Shown here piece after piece: positions 34,701 through 45,633 of a stretch of 64,000 nt of DNA (position 1 is the stretch's first letter; every line of letters starts with the position of its first letter). The notes under the pieces were generated by a model that worked only from the letters and a program-made list of their open reading frames with translations, was not told the DNA's origin and ran no database searches. The stretch spans positions 5,389,001 to 5,453,000 of the forward strand of contig CP141148.1 of NCBI GenBank assembly GCA_035235625.1, given 5' to 3'. The DNA is from Saururus chinensis. Lineage: Eukaryota; Streptophyta; Magnoliopsida; Piperales; Saururaceae. The position numbers and the translations under genes are program-made.

Positions 34701-34953
34701 GACCGTGGGGCCCACAGGGGTCCCGCCAAAACCCTAATTTTTGGGAAAATAGTGAAAATTCCAAAAAATCTCAAAAATTCACATTTGGTTTAAAATCACT
34801 TAAAACCACTAATATTGAAGTTAATTTTGGTTAAAACCATCACAAACTCTATTTATTTACAAAATCATCGAATAAGATCAGAAAACACGTAAATCTCACG
34901 ATAATCAATAATTAAAGAAAACCAAAACCGGTTTAAAGATGAGGGTCCTTACA
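31737..34953 (-). repeat. 5' LTR of the 11-kb gypsy element
   Basis: 3217 bp. On the element strand it begins TGTAAGGACCCTCATC and ends GGGCGTGACA. A TATA motif lies about 425 bp in, giving a short U3 and a very long R-U5. It contains a CpG-rich cluster of GATCGATC words at 33757-33854. Open frames inside it (for example 32612-32990) are not genes, as the same sequence recurs in the other LTR with altered frames. Confidence 0.95.
34523..34531 (-). promoter_or_regulatory. TATA box of the 5' LTR
   Basis: CTATAAAAG on the minus strand is preserved at the equivalent place in the other LTR (26681-26689). It lies about 425 bp from the LTR start and is the only good TATA candidate I see in the LTR. 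Confidence 0.6.
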
Positions 34954-35336
34954 GTTTTAATACTGGGAACATTTTGCGAAGCACGCGTGGGCATGCTTTA
35001 TTTTTGGGAACTCAGCGCCAAATAAATTTTTTACCCACCCCTGTCCTTCATTTCAAAACTTGGGAATAAATCAATATTATATCGTTGACAAACAAGCTAG
35101 GTTTATACGACTTATTTCTTCTCTTGGCTATGCTGATGTTTCGATTGTTATAAATTGATGTAAGTTTATTGGAAAGGAATTACCTATAACCATAATGGCT
35201 ATAGTGTAGGAGATCCAATTATCATAATTAACTGGATTGAACCCCAATCCTCTCTCTCTCTACTCAAGCCCGAACCCACCTCTTACCTTATTTTAAGTTT
35301 CACTAGAACCAAGTTGGTTATAGGTCACCACGACGC

Positions 35337-35376
<40 letters not shown>

Positions 35377-35669
35377 TACATGAGCCCGAGTTTAGGTGCC
35401 ATTGTGAGAGTCAAGTCATCTTTGGCAGTTAGATTTTGATATAATGGCAGATGTTACTCAAGGGGAGAGTAAGACTTGAGAGATGTGCATTGTCAGATCA
35501 AGAACCAATGGCTTGCATTGCCTTGGCTCATCAAAACTTTTTCTTATTATTGTTATTATTACACTACTACTACTATTACTAATACCACCACCACCACTAC
35601 TATTAGTATCAAGAATGTGCACGTATTGTTTGTGTAAATATAAATTAAATAAAAATAAAAATTTTATTT
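34954..35669. other. Spacer with trinucleotide microsatellites
   Basis: Starts with the GTTTT target duplication. An (ATT)n tract lies at about 35339-35376 and a mixed ATT/ACT/ACC trinucleotide tract at 35548-35610. No gene recognised. Confidence 0.5.
35338..35376. repeat. (ATT)n microsatellite
   Basis: About 13 repeats of ATT without interruption. Confidence 0.95.
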
Positions 35670-36090
35670 ATGTATGCATATAATTATAATTACTGTACTA
35701 ACCCAAATACACTCATAATAGGCAATTACAAGTTTAAATTTTATATGTTGAATATTAGATCATAGGTTGGCGAAGATAACGGTGTTAAAGGACTCAATGT
35801 TGTAGAGTGCGCTATTTGTATTCAAGACCAATTTGGCAAGGGGTCTCATTTGATCGAGTTGGTCAAAAAGTCCCCAATAGCATAAAATATGTGCAAATAT
35901 GCAATATAGACAAATTTTAAAAAATTTATTATTGAGAATCGTATTGTATGCGTGGGACCCATAAAAAAGTTTAAAAAAACATACTTATATGGGATCTTAT
36001 TTGATAGAGCTTATTAAGAGCTTTTCAATGATACTAATAATGCTCAAATCCAAATTTGTAATTGTAGTATTTAACCTTACAAAGTTAAAT
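35670..36090. repeat. Dispersed repeat, copy 1 (direct partner at 37480-37850)
   Basis: Shares an ordered series of words with 37480-37850: GTCATAGGT-like, GACCAATTT, GTGGGACCCATAAAAAAG against GAGTCCCACAAAAAGG, GGGATCTTATTTGATAGAG against AGATCTCATTTAATAAAG, and GAGCTTTTC/GAGAGCTTTT. Same orientation, heavily diverged. The GGGATCTT-TTTGATAGAGCTT word also occurs in the compound MITE (about 6288-6310). Probably a decayed non-autonomous transposon family. Confidence 0.6.
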
Positions 36091-37479
36091 TTTATATTAC
36101 ATGAAAAATATAGCCATTGTCGTATCGGTTGAAATGTGGTAGCAAAATAAAATAATCAAAGTAAATGCATTTACTAAAATAATCTCAAATAATATCCCAA
36201 TTTTAATTTGTATTAAATGACATTATAAAAAAATAAGGGCAATATAAGAGTTGTCGTGTCTCATGTGATAAAGCTCCTTAGGAATTTTCTAATAGCGTCT
36301 AAAATGTTATTATCACCAATGACAGGAGGTTGGGGTTTAGTTGGCCTGGTTGAGGTGATCATTCCCTATTGTAAACTTGCTAGGTCTAATGTAGGTGCGC
36401 ATTCTAAGCGAGCTCTTTTTATTACTATTATTACTACTACTACTACCGGTACCAATTATCGCCACTACAACTTTTACTTCGGCATCTACAACCAGTCTAC
36501 CACCACTATTACTCCTTGTATTTTTCTAATTTTGATATTTTTTTATTATACAAAAATTATTTTATTATAGTTTTCATTACATGAATGAATTCTCCTCTTA
36601 TAATTCTTTATTCTACTTATTCCAAGTGGAAACTTTAGATTCTATTACTTTTTCTCAAAAGAAAAAAGGGTGGGGAAACAGATTTGTCCCCACGTTTTGC
36701 CAAAAAATACAGAGTACTTTCAGAAGGGGGCCCTGGAATGGAACAATAGATATGGGAGCCCCTGAAAAGGAATAAGAGATATGTAAAAGTGCTACTCCTA
36801 GTCACATAAGAAAGATTGTGCAATACAATTGCTGGAACTGGAATATCCCTTTTCATGACTTGTGCCGTTATTGGAAGTGGGTGTAGATGTAAACTTTTCT
36901 ACCTCTTTAAATTATTCATATCTAATTGAAGTGAATGTTGGGTAGCTCTTATCTAGTTGTTCTATTTGTATGACCGTAGCTTCCAAGATATAGTTCTGTA
37001 CTTTAATTAAGGAAGCCTCTAACTGCCCATGAACGGTATTATTGATTTGTCCTTTATGGTTCGTTATAGATGAGATGTACTAAGCCAGTTGCATTTGTTT
37101 GACAAAAAAAAGAGAAAGAAGCCAGTTACATTTGTCTGTATTAACCTGTGGTTGTAGCTAGTTCCCCCACCCTTCACATGCAGCTGCCATTCACTCTCTG
37201 GATACAAATTTTAATCACATACTCCTACCTTTTTGTCTCAACAATGATCTACTGATCTTTAAGTTTTTAATTTAGCAAAGATAAAGGATCGTCAATTTAG
37301 TAAGAAAAAAATCACACTATAATTGGCCACAGGCCCACAGCTCACAAGTTTTTAATATATAATCTTATATTAGCAAAAATGTACATATATGATGCGTTAT
37401 AATACAAATTAGATAAGAAAAAAATTAGAAATAAAATATATTTCAAACAAATGTTTCCCTTCCATGCTTAATGATCATC
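36091..37479. other. Intergenic sequence
   Basis: AT-rich, with a trinucleotide (ACT)n-like tract at 36417-36445. The open frames here are low-complexity or short. No gene recognised. Confidence 0.4.
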
Positions 37480-37850
37480 AATTACCCATACATATAATTA
37501 CAAGTACTATACTTACCCATATTTACTCTAAATTTTATGGGCTTAAATATTAAGTCATAGGTCAACAAAGTTAATGGTGTCGAAGTACTCAGAACATTGG
37601 AACATATCATCCATATTTAGGACCAGTTAGGACCAATTTAGTGATCAGTTTTATTTGATAGAACTCAACATGAGCTTTCTAATGATGTCAAGAAAATTGA
37701 ACATATGTAATATAGCTAAAAACACAAAACATTATTATTGAAGAATGTGTTTATGTATGAGTCCCACAAAAAGGTTTGAGAAAATATCCTCATGTAAGAT
37801 CTCATTTAATAAAGTTATCGAGAGCTTTTGGGAGTGCAAGATATAACCTT
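37480..37850. repeat. Dispersed repeat, copy 2 (direct partner at 35670-36090)
   Basis: See the shared ordered words listed for copy 1. The two copies lie about 1.8 kb apart in direct orientation and are separated by unrelated sequence. Confidence 0.6.
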
Positions 37851-40800
37851 AAGTCAAAATTGACATAACCTAAAAATTAAGACCCATATAATATCAATAA
37901 TTGTATTAGGTTAACATGTGACAACTATCTAAAAAAATATAGATAATTTTTTTTGCTAAAATACCTTTATACCATACACCAATTGAGAGCAATATGGAAT
38001 GTTAGGAAAATATAAATATTTTCTAATTTAATAAATATTTTTGAAATCGTCATATTGAGTTTAAAATATGTGTAAAATAGGAATTAAGGGTGAAAACAAT
38101 GGTGAAAATACTTTAATTACCTTTATTCACAATTCTTTAATCTTTATTTTAAGCAAATTAATGACTAATTAGAGCTTTATTAATGTTTAGTCAGGTTAGG
38201 GGAGCCTACAATACAAGAGGTGGGAATCAAAGCTTTAATGATTAGTATCAAGTCTAAGTGGTAAGAGAAAAGCCAATGAGAGAAGGGTCAAGGAAAGAAA
38301 ACTCAACCCAAAATAGAAATTTCACTTTCACATGGGGAGCAAAAGGAAAGAATAGAGGTCATCAAGATGAGAAAAGAAGGAGTAGCTTATCAAAAGAAAT
38401 AAAAGGCAAGTCAAAAAGAATAGAAGGCAACAGATTTTCAAATAGGGCAAGCCAATCCAATTTTGGACCAGCAAGAACAACAAACAAGTTCACAACAATC
38501 CAATTCTGCCAGCAGAAAAACAAAGAACAAGAGCTTATAAAGAGAAAGAAAGGAAACCAAAAAAGAAGGAAAGAATTGATGAGCATGGAAGAGAAATAAA
38601 ATAAATGAGTCAATAAATAGAAATATGTTATTCATAGACAGAATTGGATGTCTTCAAGAAGGCAATAGGTGTTGTTCAGAGTTTATAAAAGCATATGAAC
38701 AAAATTTCATAAAGAGATCAGGAGGAGAAGAGGACGAACTAGAGAGAAATTAGTCATTCAATCCTCCAAAAATGACTAAAAGAGAGTTTGAGAGCCATAG
38801 AATTTGAGTCCAAAGCAGAAGAAAAGAAAAAGAAGGAAGAAAAAATTTCTATTGTCGCGAGTTACTGTTTATATACTATAGCGACTAGAGGTTGAAGATG
38901 ATGAACAATAACCTTAAGTTACTATTTAATGTTCATCGATACTGTAACAATCCGAATTTTGATGATTTTTTCTTGATTTTTCTTCCATTCTTGTAAGTTT
39001 ATTTTTACTTAATTTAATGGAGATTATGGATTTAATTTAATAAGCAGATAGATTTTTTTTCATCTAAGGCTCTAATTTGTATGGATTCATAAGAGAGTTG
39101 ATTGACTTCCTTTACATATACTTCAATGTTTAATTGTTGTACCTATTTTCAATTGATAAACTCTATATTGAATATAAGATTAATCATGTTCTTTTTATGA
39201 TTTGAGGTATTTTTTAATAATTAGTTACTTGGATTTTAATTCTTAAATTAGGGTTAGGTATTAATCGTCCTTTGCATCTTGTGGATACTAGGACTTAAGC
39301 TTAAACTTATTAAGTAAAGGGGGATATAATTTATACTCTTGAAAGTATGCTAATGATGATATTTTTTGTAATATATAGGATTAAATTCTAATATTTGAAA
39401 ATTATAGCAATCATGGACATGATTCTTTATAAATTAATTTATGATTATTCCCATGCCTTAGTAGGTTGGTTAATTGGATATTTGAATAATTTGATATTGC
39501 TTTCTTAGATTGAATTGATTCTTAGAGTTTGATTCTGGTTGGTTCTTATATTTAACTATGAAGTTTATTACTTATTTTTTATAGTTTCGGTAACTTTACT
39601 TCTTTTATTTACTGCTTTTTATTCTTACTTATTTTAGCTTTTTTAAAGTAAATAATTATTTGATAACTTGTTAACTAGATTAGGATTAGACTCAATTAGA
39701 TTAAAATTTGATTTTTTAGCTTCAAGTTTATGTGGGATTGACACTCAATTTAGCTGTTTCTCTATTATAGATTCATGTACTTCCGAGTAACATTTAAAAT
39801 TTAACAACAATGAACGTGGCAATTTAGGCACTACAAAACTCCTCAATACTTCAAGAAAGAGGAAATTCTTATATTTTTTCTCTTTCTTTCTCTCACATAT
39901 TACCCTAACTAAAAAGAACATTAGTTCACTTTTCAATTTCTCTATTGGTCACCTCCTCCACGACCTCTAACTCCCAACCTCCCCTTACTCTTCCTCCTTC
40001 TCCTCTTATTTCATCTCCTCTTCCTCCTTCTTAATAGCTAGTGAATAGGGGGTGTGCCTCTTGGCCGCACACCAATGGCAGCCGTTACCTTTTTAGTTAT
40101 GCCATATGCGGTCATGACAAATCTAGTCTTAGTGTTGCCAAAAAGGTTGCAGCCACTACCAATTTTTAGCCAAGAGGCACGTCCCCACATGTGTTACTGT
40201 TGAAGATGAAGACGAGGAGGATGAGGGGGGTACAACTAGGGGGAAGTTGAAGATAGGGACTAGGTTGACGGTGTTGTGACTTGAGATGGGGTTGGAGAAC
40301 GTGCTAACGATAGCACCAGTCGGCATTGAAGAAGAAAGAAGGAAGAATGGTAGAATAAATGATGAAAGAAAAGATGTTATATTTTGGGGGATACATGAGA
40401 AATTTCAAACACCTTATTTGGGGTAAATAAGAAATAAGATATTAAAGAGTTTTTTGAGATCCATATTATCACGGTCTATTTATATTTTTTTTATTTCAAT
40501 AAGCGCATTATTTAAAAAATAATATTTTTATAAGCCTAAATTTATAATTAAAATATTTTTTTCTTTTAAAAATAGATATAATAATGCTATGCACAGACAC
40601 CCTTGTCTCTTGCTGCATGTTGAGCTCAAGCTACCCCAAGCTAGAGCTTGAGCGCTATACTCAATTCTCAAAGATTAGCGAAGCTCGACCCAACTGAAAC
40701 TCAAATTAACTTGGCTCAGCACCCCATAGCTTGAGATCAACCTATTCTTAAGCCTCAAATGGAGTCAAGCTCGAACAAGCTGAAACTCAACTCAAGCTTG

Positions 40801-40967
40801 TCTCTTCCGCGCTCATTAGCGTATCAAAAAATAAACTTTTTCTAAGGGGAACAAAGTTGTGACTTTATTATGAATGAGGAGTCTGTCACCCCCTTCTTTT
40901 AGCCAGTCCACCCTCTTAATATGGTTAGTGGATATCTACTGTCATACATATTTAGACGGTGAATATC
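37851..40967. other. Repeat-rich intergenic region, possible LTR remnant
   Basis: A purine-rich 113-codon frame at 38258-38599 is low-complexity (Lys/Arg/Glu/Ser) and I do not call it a gene. The T-rich segment at about 38945-39790 begins near TGTAACAATCCG and ends with GTGGGATTGACACTC and ATTCATGTACTTCCGAG. That layout recalls the LTR/5' leader of Tat- or Athila-type gypsy elements, but without a partner LTR this is only suggestive. Confidence 0.35.
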
Positions 40968-42105
40968 TATCACGCCCAAGGTTTTTCCTTATATTTAATT
41001 GAAAATTTTGTTAATATTTTATTTCAAAATACCGATGTAAATCAAATAAACCAACAAAATTCAAAACATGTGAAAACCATTTTCGTAAATTAATTCAACA
41101 TACGACAAAACTAAAATTCTCAGGCGTGACCCGAAACAAAACATATAAGTAAAACTCGCCATGGCCATGGTCTTTAAAAATAAGAACATCCCAAGTCTTT
41201 CTGAGTACAAGTTCTTTAACAGTTTAAGTTCTGATTCATATATAGATATACAAGTCCAGAAAATAATACATTTATCTCTCACCTTAAATAATACAAGAAA
41301 ACATCACCAAAATCCACATAACCTCACCACGAATTCATTGCACTCTAGGTCGAGAAAGAATTGTCCACCATGGGGAAGAATTCAATCTCAAATAGCTATC
41401 GATCGACCTGCAAAAGCCTCCTGACGAAGGGACTAAAAAGATAGGGTGAGTATTTTCATACTCAGTAGAAAAATACCTAGTAGGGGAAAAGTCAATGAAC
41501 TTTGTAAGTTCATACATAAATGCATCACTCATGCAATCATACATGAAGCAAATAAATGCAGCACAAATAATATATCTTACACACATGCAGTCGTCCTAAC
41601 TGAACTTATACTTAACACTTACATTCACTCTTACGCTTATGCTTACACTTACACTTACACTTACACTTATAGTCTGAATCAAAGTTTCACCAACTTACTC
41701 GTATAATCATACGCTTACACTTACAACATATACATATTTGTATGACCTTATTCGTACGAACTTACTTGTATGACCTTACTCGTATAATCTTATTCATACA
41801 TATAAACTTATTCTTACTGTCTTCCTTAGAAGCTCACACTTACTCTGGATCTTACACGTATAACTTACTCAGAATCTAAAACACACAACTTACTCTTACT
41901 ATCGTACATGTACTACTGACAACTGAAGCTCATTACAATTAATAAGCTTCAGCGTTGGAAAGGAATGGAATGTCACTGGGGCATCACCTTAACCTTCGGG
42001 GAGCAACTAGACACCATGGACTTTTCCGAAGGTAAGGCATACCTATTCTCATAGGGCATAGGATCAAATAGGTAAGAGAAGATCCATGATACTACTTACC
42101 TGAGC

Positions 42106-42320
42106 GTGCAAATGCCCACTCTCTGGGGCCATACAATGCCAACAAGGGCCATACAGTGCCAACTAAGGGCGAAAAACATACAGTGTCACTCATGGGTAGG
42201 AATCTTACAATGCCACTCTTGGGCAGAACATACAGTGTCATCTGTAGGCAGAAAACATACAGAGCCCATGAAGGGCAGAAACTTACAACGCTCTCAACAG
42301 AGCATTAAATGTCTGGGCCA
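42106..42320. repeat. Imperfect short tandem repeats inside the probable solo LTR
   Basis: About six degenerate units built on ACATACAGTGCCA(A/C) followed by a GGGCAGAA-like tail, spaced about 25-35 bp apart. Confidence 0.7.
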
Positions 42321-44629
42321 AAAATACAGCACCAAGATTAAATCCCGCAGGAAAACACCATGGCTAGACCCAGAAGGAAGCTCAGTTGATTACCTATCGA
42401 CTAGCACAATAACGAAACTTAATCCATCGAAACCCTCAGTCTCAAACTCACAACGTTATCAAATTAGGGTTACTTACCATTCAAGTTTATATTAGGTAAC
42501 TTATGCATGTACAATTATGTTTGGACCTATTTTCGTCTTACATTCTTCAGCCAATAAGGCTAGAAATACGCCTATCCCAAAGTTCCAATCCACAAAGGTA
42601 GAATTCCTTACTTAACTCATCCTCCAGTCTTACGCTTACAACCTTTATCGACCTCTGCATAGCCTTACTTAAACTCGAATTCCAATACTGATAATCTTAC
42701 CGTCATACACTTATGGCCTTACCTCTTATACCAACCACCTTAAAACTAAATCATCTTACTCGAACTCCTCAAATAATACCCTTTAGACTTAAGTCTCGTC
42801 ATCAAACCCTTACTAATTCCTTACTCATGATTCTTTTGTTACTATTCATATTACATACATTATGCATGTACAATTATGTCATTATCTCTTACTAACTCAC
42901 AATCCACCAACAACGTTAAGAACCCTGAATCTTCTCAATCATTACATCATTTAGGTCTTTTGCTCACTGCTCTAATGTACTACCCAACTCAATCCAAGCC
43001 AATTCTTCAACCTCATCAAATCCAACCTTCGACAGTCCATCTTAAATCCTTCCTCACTTGTCATACCATCACCATTTCCATGTCGTAGCCTATGAAGCAC
43101 CCTTTCGACAAACTTACAAACAAATGCACGTACTCGTGCTCATCGACCACACATATTTATCACATACTCAAATCACACACATACAATTCATTAATTACTT
43201 ACTGTCATACCTTTAGTCCATAACATATGCATGATTCACATATATAAAGCATGCTCATTTAATTAGCATTATCATGCAAAACATTAAATTATAAACTCCT
43301 AGCATGCTACTACATAATCAAAGCATGCTATAATGAAATTACGAGTTCAAGGTCCCCTACCTTGTAATCCACAGGAGTTTGATGGCGGGCAAATGATGGT
43401 GGCGGCGCCGATAGCAGAATAGGCGGCCAAAAGCATCGCACTGAGAGAGTTGTTATGTCTCGAAGATTTTTAGATATGCTAGAATCAATCTCGATATGGT
43501 TAGATTAATTGCACTCGAAGCCAAAGGTTTGGATGCACTAAGGCAGACGGACACAAGGTTGTGCCACTAGAAATGGCAGCGACCACAGAATAGGGGCTAA
43601 CTGATTGGAGGTCGGCCAACGGTTTAAAACACTTTGTTGGCCACAAAACATGAAAATGGACCACAGACTACAACTAGCGATAACAATTCCGTGTTGTCGA
43701 AGCCTCACAACATGGCTGGGGACTTGATTGTGTACCCATGAACATAAGGGAGACAGGGGAGGGCTTTAATGGCCATATTGCCTAATGGTGGAGACTTTCC
43801 ATAAACATATGTTGAGGCACTAAGGCTTGGCGCAGGTGGTCGGCAAAGGTGGCGCCATTTCTAAATGCTACCCACAACAAATTCATCATACAAATAATCG
43901 TGCATCAAGCACAACTTACGGTGGAGGATATGGCACGACACCAGTCGAGCTTTCGATGGGCCGAGTTTAATGGCTAACTGTGTTACTTCCGCTTGGAAGG
44001 ATTTGAATTCGAGGACTCTTTCCTCGTATGTTCCAGGTTGTGTGTAATAGAAAGTGGGAGTACAAAGGTAAATTCGGGCCAGAAGTGCTGGCCCTAGCTG
44101 TCACTGGGCTGGGGCAGAGCCCATATTGATTGGATATGTAGCCCAAGTTTACGAAATCCCAAGCTAAACACGTGGCTTGGGTTGGAGCAGGCCCATTAGC
44201 AGCAATCAGAGATGTATCCCAAAGTTTAGGGACATCTGGTGTGTGCAGAGGAGGTCGGAAGCGGCGACCCCTTTCCGTTATTGGGTCAAGTCAACGTCTG
44301 CAGTTGTCTGCAGCAGAACAACCAATCAGAAAATTGAAGAGACCCAAAACCTGATTTAGGTAGGGCGACAGAGTACCGGGCCAAGGCGGTGGACACACTA
44401 CCACCGGCCACAAATGGTCAAACGGGGGCCGAGGGATAGACCTAGAAGACGGTGGCAATTCAACAATCGCTAGACCACGACGATTTGAATAGACATCAAC
44501 CCGATATCATGCAACGTCAGTCAATGGAGAACGGATGCTACCAGTGAAGAAAAAAAATAAAACTAGAGCAAAGATATGTTTGGAATTGAAAAACGGTAAG
44601 AGAGGTGATGGATAAGAGGAGGCAGCAGT

Positions 44630-45250
44630 TCAGTCCAAGGCGGCGGCCTTGCCATCGCCGATTCAGGAGAAGGCCAACGGCTAGAGACCAGCTGCATGGC
44701 CATGGATCGTAACACACAAGAATGGGAAAAAGAAAAAGGGAAGATTTTTTATCTCAGAATAAGACAGAGGGGGGTTGAGGGAGGCGGCAGCAAAGGCAAC
44801 AGCCGATGTGGCGGCCTTGCCGTTGCCGGGCTAGGGGGAGGGCCAAAGGCCGGTCTCCGTGGCCAGCCACTGATGGCACATCCGGTGGTCGCAACCCACA
44901 GTGACAGAACAGAACAAAAAAAGAAAGCATTGCCCGTCTAGAATGGAAAATGGCGGAAGGGTCACGACCGGGGAAGCAGCGGTCTGGGCCCCGGGGTGAT
45001 GGCCTTGTCATCACCAAGCTAGAAGAGAGCTAGAGGCCCAGTGGCGGCATCCGGCGACCAGCGGCACAACCGCAATTCATACTGAACAGAAAACTGGAAA
45101 AACAGAGGCGGAACCGTTTTTTTTTACCTCGTGACAGTGAACCGGGGGCGGGGAGGGCAGGACGGCGGTGGCCGAAGGTCACTATGGCTAGGGCGGAGCT
45201 ATGGCAGCGGGGTGGCATCCATGCAGGCAGAGATGACGGTGGATCTGGCG
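44630..45250. repeat. GC-rich imperfect tandem repeats (~170-190 bp) inside the probable solo LTR
   Basis: Three to four diverged units with the shared core GGCCTTG(C/T)C(A/G)TC/TTGCC near 44648, 44814 and 45001, each followed by a GGCCAGC-like word and an A-rich GAACAGAA/GAAAAAG patch. Short open frames across them are by-products. Confidence 0.55.
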
Positions 45251-45633
45251 AAAACCTCTCCAAAAATGGCCATTGTGCCAAAAATAGGAAAGAGGGAGAG
45301 GGGCGGCGGTTGCCGGCGAGGCTAGGCCAGGGAGGCAACAGTGGCGTCACCAGGCCGTAGCGGACCGGGCGAAAGCCGGCAACCACCAACGGCGGCACCT
45401 CTGGCCTTACACAATGAAGCCTCATTCACTGTTCACAAAGCGAGGTCGGGCGTGCTAAGGTGCGCCCGATCCGTTTTATACATTTTCTCATTCTTTTTTT
45501 TTGTCTTTCTTTCTTTCTGCTTCTGCTCTCACATGTCCCGTCCGATTTTTGCATTGAAAATTTCTGTGATACATCAAGGCCCATGACCTGCAACTAAACA
45601 CCACTCCTGACTCTTATGGTCACGAATATTACA

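Larger units (their letters stand above)
23896..34953 (-). mobile_element. Young 11-kb chromodomain Ty3/gypsy retrotransposon (Tekay/Del-like)
   Basis: An 11,058-bp element on the minus strand, bounded by long direct LTRs (3.2 kb each) with TG...CA ends (TGTCACGCC and CCTTACA on the plus strand). A perfect 5-bp target duplication GTTTT lies at 23891-23895 and 34954-34958. Order on the minus strand: 5' LTR, tRNA-Met primer site, gag, protease, RT, RNase H, integrase, chromodomain-like tail, purine tract, 3' LTR. I count roughly 25-30 differences between the LTRs by eye (under 1 percent), so insertion was recent. The combination of long LTRs and a C-terminal chromodomain fits the Tekay/Del chromovirus clade. 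The coding region is nonetheless broken by single-base indels and one stop. Confidence 0.96.
40968..45633 (-). mobile_element. Probable solo LTR of a long-LTR gypsy family (~4.7 kb)
   Basis: On the plus strand it starts TATCACGCCC (compare TGTCACGCCC of the 11-kb element) and ends near TATTACA (compare CCTTACA). Internally it shares the layout of the 11-kb element LTR: after about 450 bp comes GGGTGAGTATTTTCATACTCAG, against GGGGTGAGTTTTAACACTCAG in the other. No gag or pol sequence lies next to either end, so I infer a solo LTR, orientation minus. Flanking bases do not give a clean 5-bp duplication (ATATC against AATAT), so the ends are approximate. The right half (43.4-45.5 kb) is GC-rich with internal repeats. 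Confidence 0.55.

Noticed and set aside
38258-38599. 113-codon Lys/Arg/Glu-rich frame
   Set aside because: Purine-rich low-complexity DNA; no family recognised and no promoter or splice context.
44172-45586. Several 60-130 codon frames in GC-rich DNA
   Set aside because: Fall in imperfect tandem repeats of the probable solo LTR; frames change between repeat units.
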